A DNA stretch of 64,000 nucleotides from Luteococcus sp048595755 (GTDB lineage: Bacteria > Actinomycetota > Actinomycetes > Propionibacteriales > Propionibacteriaceae): positions 2,666,001 to 2,730,000 of the forward strand of contig NZ_CP184360.1 of assembly GCF_048595755.1 (NCBI RefSeq), given 5' to 3'. Position 1 is the first letter of the stretch. Each line of letters opens with the position of its first letter. Under the pieces are notes generated by a model. That model made no database searches and had not been told where the DNA came from. It saw nothing but the letters and a program-made list of their open reading frames with translations. Shown one piece after another: positions 48,721 to 60,013 of this stretch. The position numbers were made by a program, and so were the translations under genes.

Positions 48721-50631
48721 TCAGCCTGCCTGAAGCGGGCTCTGACTGGCTTGTTCGGAGTTGTTGGCCAGGTAGCAGCCCAGCACCTCTCGGGCGATCT
48801 CCTGACCCGTCAGACCGTACTGGTCGAGCACCTCGGGACGGCTGGCGTGGTCGAGGAATTCCTGCGGGATGCCGAAGCACATCAGCGGGGTGGACACCCG
48901 CATCCGACGCATCTGGCTGCCCAGCTGCGTCCCCACGCCGCCGACCACCATCGAGTCCTCCACGTTGACCACGAGCTGGTGTCGTCCCGCCAGGTCGACC
49001 AGCGCGGGGTTGACCGGGAGCGACCACAGCGGATCCACCACGGTGACGCGCACGCCCTGGTGCGAGAGGCGTTCGGCCACGTCCAGGGCAAGTCCGACGA
49101 ACTGCCCGTGACCCACCACGAGCGCTTCGGCGTCCTCACTGTGACGCAGGATGTCCAGGCCGTCGACGTTGCGCACCGCCTCGATCGGGTCGGGCAGCTT
49201 CTCCTTGGACCACCGCACCACCGTGGGGGCATCGTCGACCTCGATGGCGGCCTCCAGGGCTTGCTCCATGCGCTTGCGGTCGCGGGGCGAGGAAAGCCGC
49301 AGCCCCGGCACCAGGCCGCACATGGAAACGTCCCACATGCCGTTGTGGCTGGCACCGTCGCTTCCCGTGATGCCGGCCCGGTCGAGGCAGAAGGTGACGC
49401 CCAGCTTGTGCAGCGCCACGTCCATCAGGAGCTGGTCGAAGGCACGGTTGAGGAAGGTGGAGTAGACGGCCACCACCGGGTGCAGTCCCCCGGCGGCAAG
49501 GCCGGCCGCCGAGGTGACGGCATGCTGCTCGGCGATGCCGACGTCGAAGACCCGGTCCGGGAAGACCTGCGCGAAGCGGGCCAGCCCCACCGGGTGCAAC
49601 ATGGCGGCGGTGATGGCCACCAGCTCGGGATGCTTGTCGCCCAGCCGCACCATGTGGTCGCTGAAGGCGTCGGTCCAGGTGGCCTGCACGACGGCGCTGA
49701 GCGGTTCGCCGGTCAGCTCGTTGATCTTGCCCACCGCGTGGAAGCGGTCCTCCTCGTTGTCCTCGGCGAACTTGAAGCCGCGGCCCTTCTGGGTGATGCA
49801 GTGCACGATGACGGGTCCGCCGAAGCCCTTGGCCTGCTCCAGCGCCAGCTCGACGGCGTCCTCGTCGTGACCGTCGATCGGCCCCAGGTACTTCAAGCCC
49901 AGGTCGCTGAACAGTCCCTGGGGGGCGAGGACGTCCTTCAGACCGGTCTTCATGCCGTGCAGCAGGTCATAGGCGGGACGACCGAAGATCGGCGCCTTGT
50001 TGATGCTGCGCTTGGCGACGTCGAGCACCTGCTCGTAGCGACGATCGGTGCGCATGCCCGCCAAGTGGGTGGCCAGGCCGCCGACCGTCGGCGTGTACGA
50101 GCGTCCATTGTCATTGACGATGATCACCAGGCGCAGGCCCTCCTGCACCGCGATGTTGTTGAGGGCCTCCCAGGCCATGCCGCCGGTCAGCGCACCGTCG
50201 CCCACCAGGACCGCCACCGTGCGATCCTCACCCTTGAGCCGGAAAGCCTTGGCCAACCCTTCGCCCCAGCTCAACGAGGTGGAGGCATGGGAGTTCTCCA
50301 CCCAGTCGTGCTCGCTCTCGGCGCGCGAGGGGTACCCGGACAGCCCGTCCTTCTGGCGCAACGACTCGAACTGGTCGGCGCGGCCGGTGAGGATCTTGTG
50401 CACATAGCTTTGATGGCCGGTGTCGAAGATCAGCGGATCGCGCGGGGAGTCGAAGACCCGGTGCATGGCGATGGTGAGTTCCACCACGCCGAGGTTCGGC
50501 CCCAGGTGACCACCTGTACGACTGACATTGGTCACCAGAAAGGCCCGGATCTCACGAGCGAGTTCATCGAGTTCCGTGCGCGTCAACCCGCGAAGATCTG
50601 CGGGGCTCTTGATCTGGTCCAACAAAGCCAT
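48721..50631 (-). CDS. dxs: 1-deoxy-D-xylulose-5-phosphate synthase
   Basis: A 636-residue thiamine diphosphate enzyme that joins pyruvate and glyceraldehyde 3-phosphate in the first step of the MEP isoprenoid route. The ThDP motif GDGALTGGMAWEALNN is at about residue 147, and the transketolase central and C-terminal domains follow. TAAGAT ends 6 bases before the ATG (minus strand, 50638-50643), so it may be leaderless. Position next to rnd matches Mycobacterium. Confidence 0.95.
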   Translation of the reverse strand: MALLDQIKSPADLRGLTRTELDELAREIRAFLVTNVSRTGGHLGPNLGVVELTIAMHRVFDSPRDPLIFDTGHQSYVHKILTGRADQFESLRQKDGLSGYPSRAESEHDWVENSHASTSLSWGEGLAKAFRLKGEDRTVAVLVGDGALTGGMAWEALNNIAVQEGLRLVIIVNDNGRSYTPTVGGLATHLAGMRTDRRYEQVLDVAKRSINKAPIFGRPAYDLLHGMKTGLKDVLAPQGLFSDLGLKYLGPIDGHDEDAVELALEQAKGFGGPVIVHCITQKGRGFKFAEDNEEDRFHAVGKINELTGEPLSAVVQATWTDAFSDHMVRLGDKHPELVAITAAMLHPVGLARFAQVFPDRVFDVGIAEQHAVTSAAGLAAGGLHPVVAVYSTFLNRAFDQLLMDVALHKLGVTFCLDRAGITGSDGASHNGMWDVSMCGLVPGLRLSSPRDRKRMEQALEAAIEVDDAPTVVRWSKEKLPDPIEAVRNVDGLDILRHSEDAEALVVGHGQFVGLALDVAERLSHQGVRVTVVDPLWSLPVNPALVDLAGRHQLVVNVEDSMVVGGVGTQLGSQMRRMRVSTPLMCFGIPQEFLDHASRPEVLDQYGLTGQEIAREVLGCYLANNSEQASQSPLQAG

Positions 50632-50637
50632 GGAGAC

Positions 50638-50643
50638 ATCTTA
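50638..50643 (-). promoter_or_regulatory. -10 element TAAGAT, leaderless promoter of dxs
   Basis: Minus strand, 6 bases before the dxs ATG at 50631. Confidence 0.55.
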
Positions 50644-50682
50644 GGGCGCCGTCACAACGGACGGGACCTTCCTTGGGCTCGC

Positions 50683-51168
50683 TCACAGCTTGCGCAGGAA
50701 GATTCCACCCCGCAGCGCCTCCTCCACCAGGGCCACGGCCCGGCGCACCCGCACCAGCCGTGCCCCCTCGGTCTGGATCGCATCGGCCGTCTGGTCGAGC
50801 ACCCGGTCGTCCACGTACTCCCCCAGGCTCGGCCGTGCCGTGGCCAGCGCCTGCCGGCTCGAACGGATCTGCCCCTCGATGAATTCCGCGGCCAACCGCG
50901 CCAAGACCACGGGATGGCGTCGCATCACGGGATAGCCGCGATAGTCAGGCGGGCACTGGTCGAGGAGCCAGCCGATGGCACTGGCCTCCCAGTCGGGAGC
51001 CCCCGGCGGCAGCACCTCGACCGGCCAACCGGGCGGCAGGTAGACCTCCTCGCCCTGCTGCCTGCCCCGCACCACGGTGCGCACCGGCCCCCCAGCATGG
51101 AAGTTCGACCCGGCATGGAAGTTCGGCTGGGAATGCGTAGCGGGGTACTGCCGAAAGGCCACGGACAT
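50683..51168 (-). CDS. Hypothetical protein with a LexA-like box upstream
   Basis: A 161-residue protein of no recognised family. The N terminus has two NFHAG units from an 18-bp tandem repeat. The middle (LPPGWPVEVLPPGAPDWEAS, then a stretch of Trp, Pro and Tyr) and the helical C-terminal half (about 80-161) could form a small soluble domain. ATG at 51168 follows a strong GGAGGA site, and the frame upstream is not conserved-looking. A palindromic site at 51266-51281 suggests SOS control. The role is unknown. Confidence 0.65.
   Translation of the reverse strand: MSVAFRQYPATHSQPNFHAGSNFHAGGPVRTVVRGRQQGEEVYLPPGWPVEVLPPGAPDWEASAIGWLLDQCPPDYRGYPVMRRHPVVLARLAAEFIEGQIRSSRQALATARPSLGEYVDDRVLDQTADAIQTEGARLVRVRRAVALVEEALRGGIFLRKL
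51095..51130. repeat. 18-bp tandem duplication in the 50683-51168 gene
   Basis: The stretch GCATGGAAGTTCG occurs at 51095-51107 and again at 51113-51125, encoding two NFHAG units near the N terminus of the hypothetical protein. Confidence 0.8.
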
Positions 51169-51265
51169 GGTTTCCTCCTTGGTCACACGGATGGGACGGC
51201 TGGCACGGACCGTCACCGAACGCCGGCCCGTGGGAGGAAGACTGCCGGGCGCCTCTGACATTTTT

Positions 51266-51281
51266 TCAAAAGTGTGTTCGA
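51266..51281 (-). promoter_or_regulatory. LexA-like SOS box
   Basis: TCAAAAGTGTGTTCGA: the right half matches GTTCGA fully and the left half matches four of six positions of TCGAAC, with the 4-base spacer of actinobacterial LexA boxes. It is about 100 bases upstream of the start of the hypothetical gene. Confidence 0.45.
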
Positions 51282-51324
51282 AAGGCCAGAGGAAGCCTCC
51301 GGGCAACCGCAACCGAAAAGACCA

Positions 51325-51358
51325 AGGGCCACACCCCCGCACTGGCAGGTGTGGCCCT
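51325..51358 (-). terminator. Hairpin terminator after the aconitase gene
   Basis: An 11-bp stem AGGGCCACACC with a 12-base loop, about 30 bases after the acn stop on the minus strand. Confidence 0.65.
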
Positions 51359-51387
51359 CGGCCGGGATCAGCCCCGAAGGGCGATCA

Positions 51388-54063
<2,676 letters not shown>

Positions 54064-54108
54064 GCATCACTCCTGATTCGGGCTGACTCTGGCGCCTGCG
54101 CCAAAGTC

Positions 54109-54122
54109 TCTTGATGTCAAGA
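54109..54122. promoter_or_regulatory. Palindrome TCTTGATGTCAAGA upstream of aconitase
   Basis: Perfect 6-bp arms with a 2-base centre. On the minus strand the site includes TTGACA, a -35 consensus. A similar palindrome with the same right flank precedes the citE-like gene at 17019. Confidence 0.5.
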
Positions 54123-54142
54123 TATCACGTTCGCCAAATTCT

Positions 54143-54154
54143 GTTCGGACGAAC
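54143..54154. promoter_or_regulatory. Palindrome GTTCGGACGAAC upstream of aconitase
   Basis: Perfect 5-bp arms around GA, about 20 bases from the first palindrome on the far side from acn. The arms contain GTTCG and CGAAC, but in the opposite order from a LexA box. Confidence 0.4.
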
Positions 54155-54284
54155 GAGGATTCCGCATCCAGTCTGCTACACCCACCGCGCCGGAGCCACC
54201 CACAACGACGGGGATTAACGTGCAAGATTCGTGCCCTAAATGCCTAGTCGTGACGTGGATCACGTTCTCAGGGGCAACTTGCCC

Positions 54285-54479
54285 TCAGCTTGCGGCAGCG
54301 CCGTCCTGCTGACGCTTGCGACGCAGCTCCTGACGGTTCTGGTTCCACGCCTCGCGCAGGTCGGGATCGTCCATCACCAGGTAGACCAGCCCACAGTTGT
54401 GCGGCCCGTCCGCACCCGGCTGGCACAGGCTGCACGGGTCTCCCGGTCGAATCGGGCACTTGGCGGATGACTTGGGCAT
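54285..54479 (-). CDS. Small cysteine-rich conserved actinobacterial protein
   Basis: A 64-residue protein with CPIRPGDPCSLC, then CGLVYLVM, four cysteines that could hold zinc or an iron-sulfur cluster, followed by a charged tail. The CPIRPGDPCSLCQPG pattern is found in small actinobacterial proteins of unknown function (I believe annotated as DUF6767, not certain). GACAAT ends 6 bases before its ATG. It lies between acn and the methyltransferase gene. Confidence 0.7.
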   Translation of the reverse strand: MPKSSAKCPIRPGDPCSLCQPGADGPHNCGLVYLVMDDPDLREAWNQNRQELRRKRQQDGAAAS

Positions 54480-54560
54480 GCTCCGATTGTCCTCCCCGAG
54501 CCCCGCGCTTTCAAACGGAGACGACCGTGCAAAGCCCCCGGTGCGAGGACTGCAAGAACC

Positions 54561-55799
54561 TCAGCGCGACGGCTCCCCACCCGTAGGCGTGGGAACCAGC
54601 AGCGCGACGCACTCGACGTGATGTGTCATCGGGAACAGGTCGAAGGCCCGGATCGTCTCCACCTGGTAGCCGTGCTCGGCGAAGGTTCTCAGGTCGCGCG
54701 CCAGTGCCGCTGGATCACAGGCGACGTAGGCGATCGCACGGGCTTGCAGACCCGCCAGGTGCCGAACCACTGCGGCACCGGCCCCGGTCCGCGGCGGATC
54801 GAGGACCACCACGTCCACCGAGCCGGGCAGTCGACGCAGCGCCCTGGCCAACGGTGCCGCGATGAATCGCGCACCGGGAACATTGCGTCGGGCCAGTCGC
54901 ACCGCCCCGGTGGACTGTTCGACGCCGACCACGCGGCACCCCTGGTCGACCAGTGCGCCCGCGAACAGCCCCACCCCGCAGTACAGGTCCAGGGCCGACT
55001 CTCCCCTGGCGGGCTGCACCATCTGCAGCACGGCATCCACCAGGGTCGTCGCGGCGGCGGGGTGCACCTGCCAGAAGCCATCCGCACGCACCTGGTAGGT
55101 GCGCCCGGCGCACTGCTCCTGCACCAGCTCGGCACCCTCGTCGCGGTTGGTCACCACGCGGGGCGAGCCCACGGCAGGCACCACGACCCGGATCTCGTCG
55201 CCCTGGGACCGCTCGGCGACCTGGTGCAATTCCTCGGGCCCCGGCACGGCGGGGTGGGCGATCAGGCAACCGTGATCGGGCAAGGTGATCAGCGCGTGTG
55301 ATCGGTGCGCGCGCATCCCCACACGGGGGCTGCCCCCATCCCCGGGACGGTCGACCGCGAAGCGCGTCCGGGTACGCCAGCCCTCCACAGGAAGCACCTG
55401 CTCCACCTGCCCGTCCCACCCGATCCCGGCAAGATGGTCCAGCTGCTCGGCCACCACCTGCGTCTTGAGGCGCCGTTGGCCCTCTGCGGTGACGTGCTGG
55501 AAGTCGCAGCCACCGCATCCCCCGGGGCCGGCGATCGGGCACGGCGGCTCGGTGCGATCCGGGACTGCCTGGAGGACTTCCACCGCGTCGCCACGCCAGA
55601 AGTTGCGGCGGCCGGCGTCGGTGATGCGCACCATGACCTGCTCACCGGGCAGCGCATGGCGCACGAAGATGACCCGACCGTCATGGCGCGCCACGCAATG
55701 GCCACCGTGGGCCACCGGCCCCACCTCGACGGGTCCGACCACCGTGCCCGTCGGGTCCGGGGACTGGTCGCCGGGATCACTCATCTGCGCAGCACTCAC
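54561..55799 (-). CDS. TrmA/RlmD-type RNA m5U methyltransferase
   Basis: A 412-residue SAM-dependent methyltransferase that makes 5-methyluridine in tRNA or 23S rRNA. A TRAM domain (about 20-75) is followed by iron-sulfur-type cysteines in CPIAGPGGCGGC, the SAM loop LDLYCGVGLFAG and the catalytic Cys in ACDPAALARD (the usual SCNP reads ACDP). The Rv2689c position next to ceoB/ceoC agrees. GTG at 55799 has GAGGAT 6 bases upstream; ATG at 55784 is the alternative. Substrate (U54 or rRNA) is uncertain. Confidence 0.88.
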   Translation of the reverse strand: MSAAQMSDPGDQSPDPTGTVVGPVEVGPVAHGGHCVARHDGRVIFVRHALPGEQVMVRITDAGRRNFWRGDAVEVLQAVPDRTEPPCPIAGPGGCGGCDFQHVTAEGQRRLKTQVVAEQLDHLAGIGWDGQVEQVLPVEGWRTRTRFAVDRPGDGGSPRVGMRAHRSHALITLPDHGCLIAHPAVPGPEELHQVAERSQGDEIRVVVPAVGSPRVVTNRDEGAELVQEQCAGRTYQVRADGFWQVHPAAATTLVDAVLQMVQPARGESALDLYCGVGLFAGALVDQGCRVVGVEQSTGAVRLARRNVPGARFIAAPLARALRRLPGSVDVVVLDPPRTGAGAAVVRHLAGLQARAIAYVACDPAALARDLRTFAEHGYQVETIRAFDLFPMTHHVECVALLVPTPTGGEPSR

Positions 55800-55979
55800 C
55801 TGCCCATCCTCGCGCACCTGGGCCACCCGACGCACCATCCGCCGCTCGCATCTGTTCATGCCTCGCGTCTGTGCACCCGAGTCTGGCCTGGGAAGAGCAA
55901 GGCGCCGCGCCGGGGCAAGTTCCTGCCCGGCGGTGCGGTAGCGTTCCCACGACTGAGATCTCGTCCCCGGGAGGACATC

Positions 55980-56639
55980 GTGCACTTCATCCTCATGGGT
56001 TGCGGCCGTGTGGGCTCCAGCCTGGCCCGCAGCCTCGAGAAGCGTGGTCACAGCGTGGCCGTCATCGACACCAATGCCGAGAGCTTCCGCCGCCTGGGCC
56101 CCGAGTTCCGGGGCACGACGATCAAGGGAGTCGGCTTCGACCGTGACGTCCTGGAGCGTGCCGGGATCCGCCAGGCCGACGGCTTCGCCGCCGTATCCAG
56201 CGGTGACAACTCCAACATCCTGGCCGCCCGCGTCGTGCGCGAGCAGTTCGGCGTCCAGAACGTGGTGTGCCGCATCTACGACCAGGGCCGCGCAGAGGTC
56301 TACGAGCGCCTCGGCATCCAGACCGTCGCCACCGTGCGCTGGGCCGCCAATCAGGTCCTTCGCGGACTTCTCCCGGAGGGCTCCGAACCGGTGTGGCGGG
56401 ATCCGGCAGGCAATGCGCGACTGGTGCAGGTGCACACCCACCCCGACTGGGTGGGCCACACCGTGGGACAGCTGCGCGCAGCGGTGCGCACTCCCCTGCC
56501 CTTCATCGTGCGCTTCGGCGTCGGGATGGTGCCAGACGACCAGACCGTGCTGCAGGAGGGAGACCTGCTCTACGCGGCCATCGAACTGGACCGCACCGAC
56601 GAGCTCGAACAGATCCTCGGCGCCCCGCCCGCCCGCTGA
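55980..56639 (+). CDS. trkA: TrkA family potassium uptake protein, first copy
   Basis: A 219-residue TrkA with an RCK-N Rossmann domain (GCGRVGSSLARSLEKRGHSV, acidic Asp at the ribose site) and a TrkA-C domain from about 140. It is a regulatory subunit of Trk/Ktr K+ uptake. GTG at 55980 is preceded by GGGAGGA. A second trkA follows after 26 bases; the membrane partner TrkH/TrkG is not in the window. Confidence 0.92.
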   Translation: MHFILMGCGRVGSSLARSLEKRGHSVAVIDTNAESFRRLGPEFRGTTIKGVGFDRDVLERAGIRQADGFAAVSSGDNSNILAARVVREQFGVQNVVCRIYDQGRAEVYERLGIQTVATVRWAANQVLRGLLPEGSEPVWRDPAGNARLVQVHTHPDWVGHTVGQLRAAVRTPLPFIVRFGVGMVPDDQTVLQEGDLLYAAIELDRTDELEQILGAPPAR

Positions 56640-56665
56640 GACCCCAGGAAGACCAGGAGACTGCC

Positions 56666-57334
56666 ATGCGCATCGTCATTGCCGGAGCCGGAAATGTCGG
56701 CCGCTCCATCGCTCGAGAACTCATCGCCAACGGCCACCAGGTGTTGCTGGTCGACCGCGACCCGAAGGCCATCCGCACCGAGTCCGTGCCCCGGGCCGAA
56801 TGGCTGCTGGCCGATGCGTGCGAGCTGGACACCCTCACCGAGGCCCGGCTCGACACCTGCGACGTCTGCATCGCCGCAACTGGCGACGACAAGGCGAACC
56901 TGGTCCACTCCCTGCTCGCCAAGACCGAGTTCGGGGTTCCCCGCACGGTGGGACGAGTGAACCATCCCGAGAACGAATGGATGTTCGACGACGTGTGGGG
57001 CGTCGACGTCGCGGTCTCCACCCCCCGAATCATGTCGGCGCTGGTGGAGGAGGCAGTCAGCATCGGCGACCTGGTGCGGATCTTCACCTTCCAGAGCGGC
57101 AGCGCCAATCTGGTGGAGCTCACGCTGCCGGCCGAGAGCCCTCGCGTGGGCCAGCTGCTGCGAGACATCACCCTTCCCGGGGATGCGGTGCTGGTGGCCA
57201 TGATCCGTGGCGGGCGCGCCCTCACCCCGGATCCGTCGCGCGCCCTCCAGGAGTCCGACGAGCTGCTCTTCGTCGTCTCACCCGAACACGAGCGGGCACT
57301 GGCGCAACTGCTCTCGCCAAACCAGAGTCTGTGA
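56666..57334 (+). CDS. trkA: TrkA family potassium uptake protein, second copy
   Basis: A 222-residue TrkA: MRIVIAGAGNVGRSIARELI begins the RCK-N fold, then a TrkA-C domain (PAESPRVGQLLRDI). The tandem pair matches ceoB/ceoC of Mycobacterium, where two RCK proteins form a heteromeric gate. An AGGAGA site precedes the ATG. The stop is 10 bases from the stop of the OB-fold gene. Confidence 0.92.
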   Translation: MRIVIAGAGNVGRSIARELIANGHQVLLVDRDPKAIRTESVPRAEWLLADACELDTLTEARLDTCDVCIAATGDDKANLVHSLLAKTEFGVPRTVGRVNHPENEWMFDDVWGVDVAVSTPRIMSALVEEAVSIGDLVRIFTFQSGSANLVELTLPAESPRVGQLLRDITLPGDAVLVAMIRGGRALTPDPSRALQESDELLFVVSPEHERALAQLLSPNQSL

Positions 57335-57344
57335 ACGGGGCCCG

Positions 57345-57698
57345 TCAGGGAAGCAGCGTGTAGTGGGGATTGTGGATGGCTCGTCGGCGCTGGAAGAGCG
57401 TGACGAGCCCCCGCACCTCCATCCGGCGCCCCACCTCGACGCCCCGCAATTCGCGGCGCCCCATCCAGACCAGCGTGATCTCACCGGTCTGGTCGGCCAG
57501 CACCACCTCGAGCCAGCGCCGTTCCGCCGACGTCACCGAGACTGAGCGCACCACACCCCGCAGGGTCACCCGTTCACGCAGCTGCACCTGTGACATCAGC
57601 TGCCAGTGCCGTTGCTGCTCGACCGGCGGCGTGCTGGGGTCCTGCGTCGCCTCCCCGCCTTGCGGGCGACGACGCAGGACCCGAGAGACCACGCTCAC
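57345..57698 (-). CDS. OB-fold nucleic acid-binding protein
   Basis: A 117-residue protein with an OB fold from about 40 to 115 (VTLRGVVRSVSV then GEITLVWMGRRELRGVEVGRRMEVRG), of the Rv2694c type. It starts at GTG 57698, 10 bases after the DUF3710 stop, and ends the DUF3093-dut-DUF3710 unit. It may bind single-stranded nucleic acid; no partner is known. Confidence 0.85.
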   Translation of the reverse strand: MSVVSRVLRRRPQGGEATQDPSTPPVEQQRHWQLMSQVQLRERVTLRGVVRSVSVTSAERRWLEVVLADQTGEITLVWMGRRELRGVEVGRRMEVRGLVTLFQRRRAIHNPHYTLLP

Positions 57699-57708
57699 CT
57701 GCGGTGGC

Positions 57709-58470
57709 TCACTGCTCGCTCGAGGACTCGTCCTCGGCCTGCTGCGGCACGAGGCCCTCGGGGATCACCATCGGGATCAGGTCGCCGGGAACCTTCGGCT
57801 GGTCGTCACGACGCACCACGAGGTTGCGGAAGAACTCGAAGATCACCTGCGAGGGGCCGTCGACCCCTTCGCTCATGCCGGCCTCGCCCATCACGACGCC
57901 ACGCAGCAGCCACCGCGGCCCCTGCGCGAACCAGGTGCGCGAGACGTGGTACATCTGCTCACCCTCCTCGTTCTGCAGCGGGATGACACGGCGGATCTCG
58001 GTGCCGAAGGGCCCCTCGGCCAGCTGGACGTCGCCACCCTGCTGGGTGGTGACCTCGACCATCTCGCGGCGGATGTCACCGGCCATCGGAGTGCTGGCGG
58101 GGGCGCCGAACAGGGCGACCTCGATCGCGGAGTTCTGGTGCATCACCAGGGCGGCCTGCACCTGCTGGGTCTGCTCGTCGATCTGCAGCTGCAGGTTCAT
58201 CCCCTCGAAGGGGGTCATCACGACGGTGCCGAAGTCCAGACGCTCGACGTCGTCGGCATCCAGGTCGACCTCTTCGATGTCGAAGGGGCCATCCTCGCGC
58301 CAGTCCTGCTCGTCGAGCTCCACCCAGCGGGGGTCATCGGGATCGACGGCGGGCTGGGCCTCGGCCTGGTCGACCTGTTCGTTCGGCACGAACTCGTCGG
58401 GCACGGTCTGGTTCTCGTTCGGCCCAGTCTCGTTCGGCCCAGTCTCGTTCTCGTTCGGCACGGTGCTCAC
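57709..58470 (-). CDS. DUF3710 family protein
   Basis: A 253-residue protein of the actinobacterial DUF3710 family (Rv2696c position). The N-terminal 60 residues are acidic and low-complexity, with a 15-bp tandem repeat encoding NETGP units. A soluble beta-rich domain follows (VERLDFGTVVMTPFEGMNL, then FEFFRNLVVRRDDQP). GTG at 58470 is chosen: GGAGGG lies 9 bases upstream. The function is unknown. Confidence 0.85.
   Translation of the reverse strand: MSTVPNENETGPNETGPNENQTVPDEFVPNEQVDQAEAQPAVDPDDPRWVELDEQDWREDGPFDIEEVDLDADDVERLDFGTVVMTPFEGMNLQLQIDEQTQQVQAALVMHQNSAIEVALFGAPASTPMAGDIRREMVEVTTQQGGDVQLAEGPFGTEIRRVIPLQNEEGEQMYHVSRTWFAQGPRWLLRGVVMGEAGMSEGVDGPSQVIFEFFRNLVVRRDDQPKVPGDLIPMVIPEGLVPQQAEDESSSEQ
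58415..58444. repeat. 15-bp tandem repeat in the DUF3710 gene
   Basis: Two copies of TCGTTCGGCCCAGTC in frame, encoding NETGP units in the acidic N-terminal region. Confidence 0.8.
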
Positions 58471-58526
58471 GAATCGATTCCCTCCAACAGGCCGCGACGA
58501 CTCTCGCCCCGGCAACGTCGACGATC

Positions 58527-59000
58527 CTAGCTGCTCGGTGGTGTCGGTCGAGCCTGCCAGGCACTGATTCCGCCGCTGGATCCGTGACCGCTCTCCCCAC
58601 GCTCGGAGCCATCCAGTTCGTCGGCCTCCACCACGACGGGCAGTTCCACCCGTTGCACCACCAGCTGGGCGATGCGATCCCCCCGCGAGAGGTGGACGCT
58701 GTGCCGGGAGTCGGTGTTGAGAAGGTTCACCCGGATTTCACCCCGGTAGCCGGCATCGACCGTTCCGGGGGCGTTGACGATGGTCAGGCCGTGCTTGGCC
58801 GCGAGCCCGGAACGCGGATGCACGAAGGCGGCATACCCGGTGGGCAGGGCGATGGCGATACCGGTGCCAGCCAGGACGCGCTCCCCCGGTGCGATCGTGA
58901 GGTCCGTGGTGGTCATCAGGTCGATGCCCGCGTCGTCGGGATGCGCCCGCCGGGGCAGCGGAAGACCCTCGTCCAGACGCTTGACCACCAGTTCCCTCAT
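58527..59000 (-). CDS. dut: dUTP pyrophosphatase
   Basis: A 157-residue trimeric dUTPase that cleaves dUTP to dUMP and PPi. The five conserved motifs are visible: DDAGIDL, PRSGLAAKHG, the uracil-binding loop with NAPGTVDAGYRGEIRVNL, RGDRIAQLVV, and the P-loop-like GESGHGSSG at the C terminus. GGAGGAAG precedes ATG at 59000. It is in the DUF3093-dut-DUF3710-OB unit. Confidence 0.95.
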   Translation of the reverse strand: MRELVVKRLDEGLPLPRRAHPDDAGIDLMTTTDLTIAPGERVLAGTGIAIALPTGYAAFVHPRSGLAAKHGLTIVNAPGTVDAGYRGEIRVNLLNTDSRHSVHLSRGDRIAQLVVQRVELPVVVEADELDGSERGESGHGSSGGISAWQARPTPPSS

Positions 59001-59014
59001 GCCTGCTTCCTCCC

Positions 59015-59494
59015 TCATGCCGGCTTCCCCGCCGCGAACTGGTCGACCAGCTCCGCGACGCGCTGCGGATGGCGCGTGCTCAGCAGCCAGAAGGGGTGCG
59101 GATCGGCCGGATCGGCCAGCTGCACCCGGACACCACCCTTGATGTAGGGGCGGGTGAGGAACCATCCCGAGGCCATCGAGCCCGGCCCCAGGGCGGCCCG
59201 CATCTGCTTCTCGTCCAGTGCCTCGGCCGACGCAATCCACTCCCACTCGATGCGAGCGTGCCCGGCAGACAACCCTTGCGCGTCGACGCCCACCACCGGG
59301 TGGCCGAAGTGGTGGAAGCCAGCGCCGATGCCCGCCAGCGCCACCAGTGCGGTGGCCGCACCGAACCAGGCATTGGTGTAGGCCCCCACCACGACCACCA
59401 GGGTGATCCCGAAGCCCGCGGCCAGCAGCCACCAGCTGCCCGGGACGCTGAGATGTTCTCGATGGTGCTGTTCGGGGGTGGAGGCGCTGCGCAT
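59015..59494 (-). CDS. DUF3093 membrane protein
   Basis: A 159-residue protein with two membrane helices (about 20-60) and a soluble C-terminal domain (IEWEWIASAEALDEKQMRA, then WFLTRPYIKGGVRVQL), the DUF3093 family of actinobacteria. ATG at 59494 has TAGGTT 7 bases before it. It starts the dut operon. The function is unknown. Confidence 0.85.
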   Translation of the reverse strand: MRSASTPEQHHREHLSVPGSWWLLAAGFGITLVVVVGAYTNAWFGAATALVALAGIGAGFHHFGHPVVGVDAQGLSAGHARIEWEWIASAEALDEKQMRAALGPGSMASGWFLTRPYIKGGVRVQLADPADPHPFWLLSTRHPQRVAELVDQFAAGKPA

Positions 59495-59501
59495 GCCGCC
59501 C

Positions 59502-59507
59502 AACCTA
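59502..59507 (-). promoter_or_regulatory. -10 element TAGGTT, leaderless promoter of the dut operon
   Basis: Minus strand, 7 bases before the ATG at 59494. Confidence 0.55.
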
Positions 59508-59628
59508 CCGGAGTGCGCCCAAGGCGAAAGTTCACGCCATCACGCCATGGCAGCCACCGCCGCCTCCTACGATGGAGGCGAAGGATGTACCGCGCGGTGC
59601 ATCATCCCACCGAGCTGAGGAGACCTGG

Positions 59629-59925
59629 ATGGCCACCACAAGCCAGAACATCGGGTTCAAGATCTACGCCGGCCTGCTGGGCGCGGTCACCACCGTCGTC
59701 ACCCAGAAGGCGCTCAAGGCCGCCTGGAAGGTGGCCACCGGTGACAACCCGCCGGACCCCAATGATCCCGACGTGCCGCCGACCTATGCCGCCATGTGGG
59801 CCCTGGCCAGCGGCGTCGGCCTGGGTGTCAGCCAGATCGTGCTCAACCGCTACGTCGGCCGTCGCTTCGAGGCGGTCACCGGTGAGCACCTGGACACCAC
59901 GTCGAAGACCAAGCTCAAGCTCTGA
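59629..59925 (+). CDS. DUF4235 family small membrane protein
   Basis: A 98-residue protein of the DUF4235 family with two hydrophobic segments and the conserved core WKVATGDNPPDPNDPDV. GAGGAGA precedes the ATG at 59629. A strong hairpin follows the stop. Role unknown; in actinobacteria these are common small membrane proteins. Confidence 0.85.
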   Translation: MATTSQNIGFKIYAGLLGAVTTVVTQKALKAAWKVATGDNPPDPNDPDVPPTYAAMWALASGVGLGVSQIVLNRYVGRRFEAVTGEHLDTTSKTKLKL

Positions 59926-59947
59926 GCCACACCCACCCCAGGACGAT

Positions 59948-59984
59948 GAAGGGGCTGACCTCCACTGTGGAGGTCAGCCCCTTC
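59948..59984. terminator. Hairpin terminator between DUF4235 and DUF4193 genes
   Basis: A 17-bp perfect stem GAAGGGGCTGACCTCCA with a 3-base loop between convergent genes. Confidence 0.88.
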
Positions 59985-60013
59985 CATGTCATGCCGGGCA
60001 GGATCGGCAGGGA

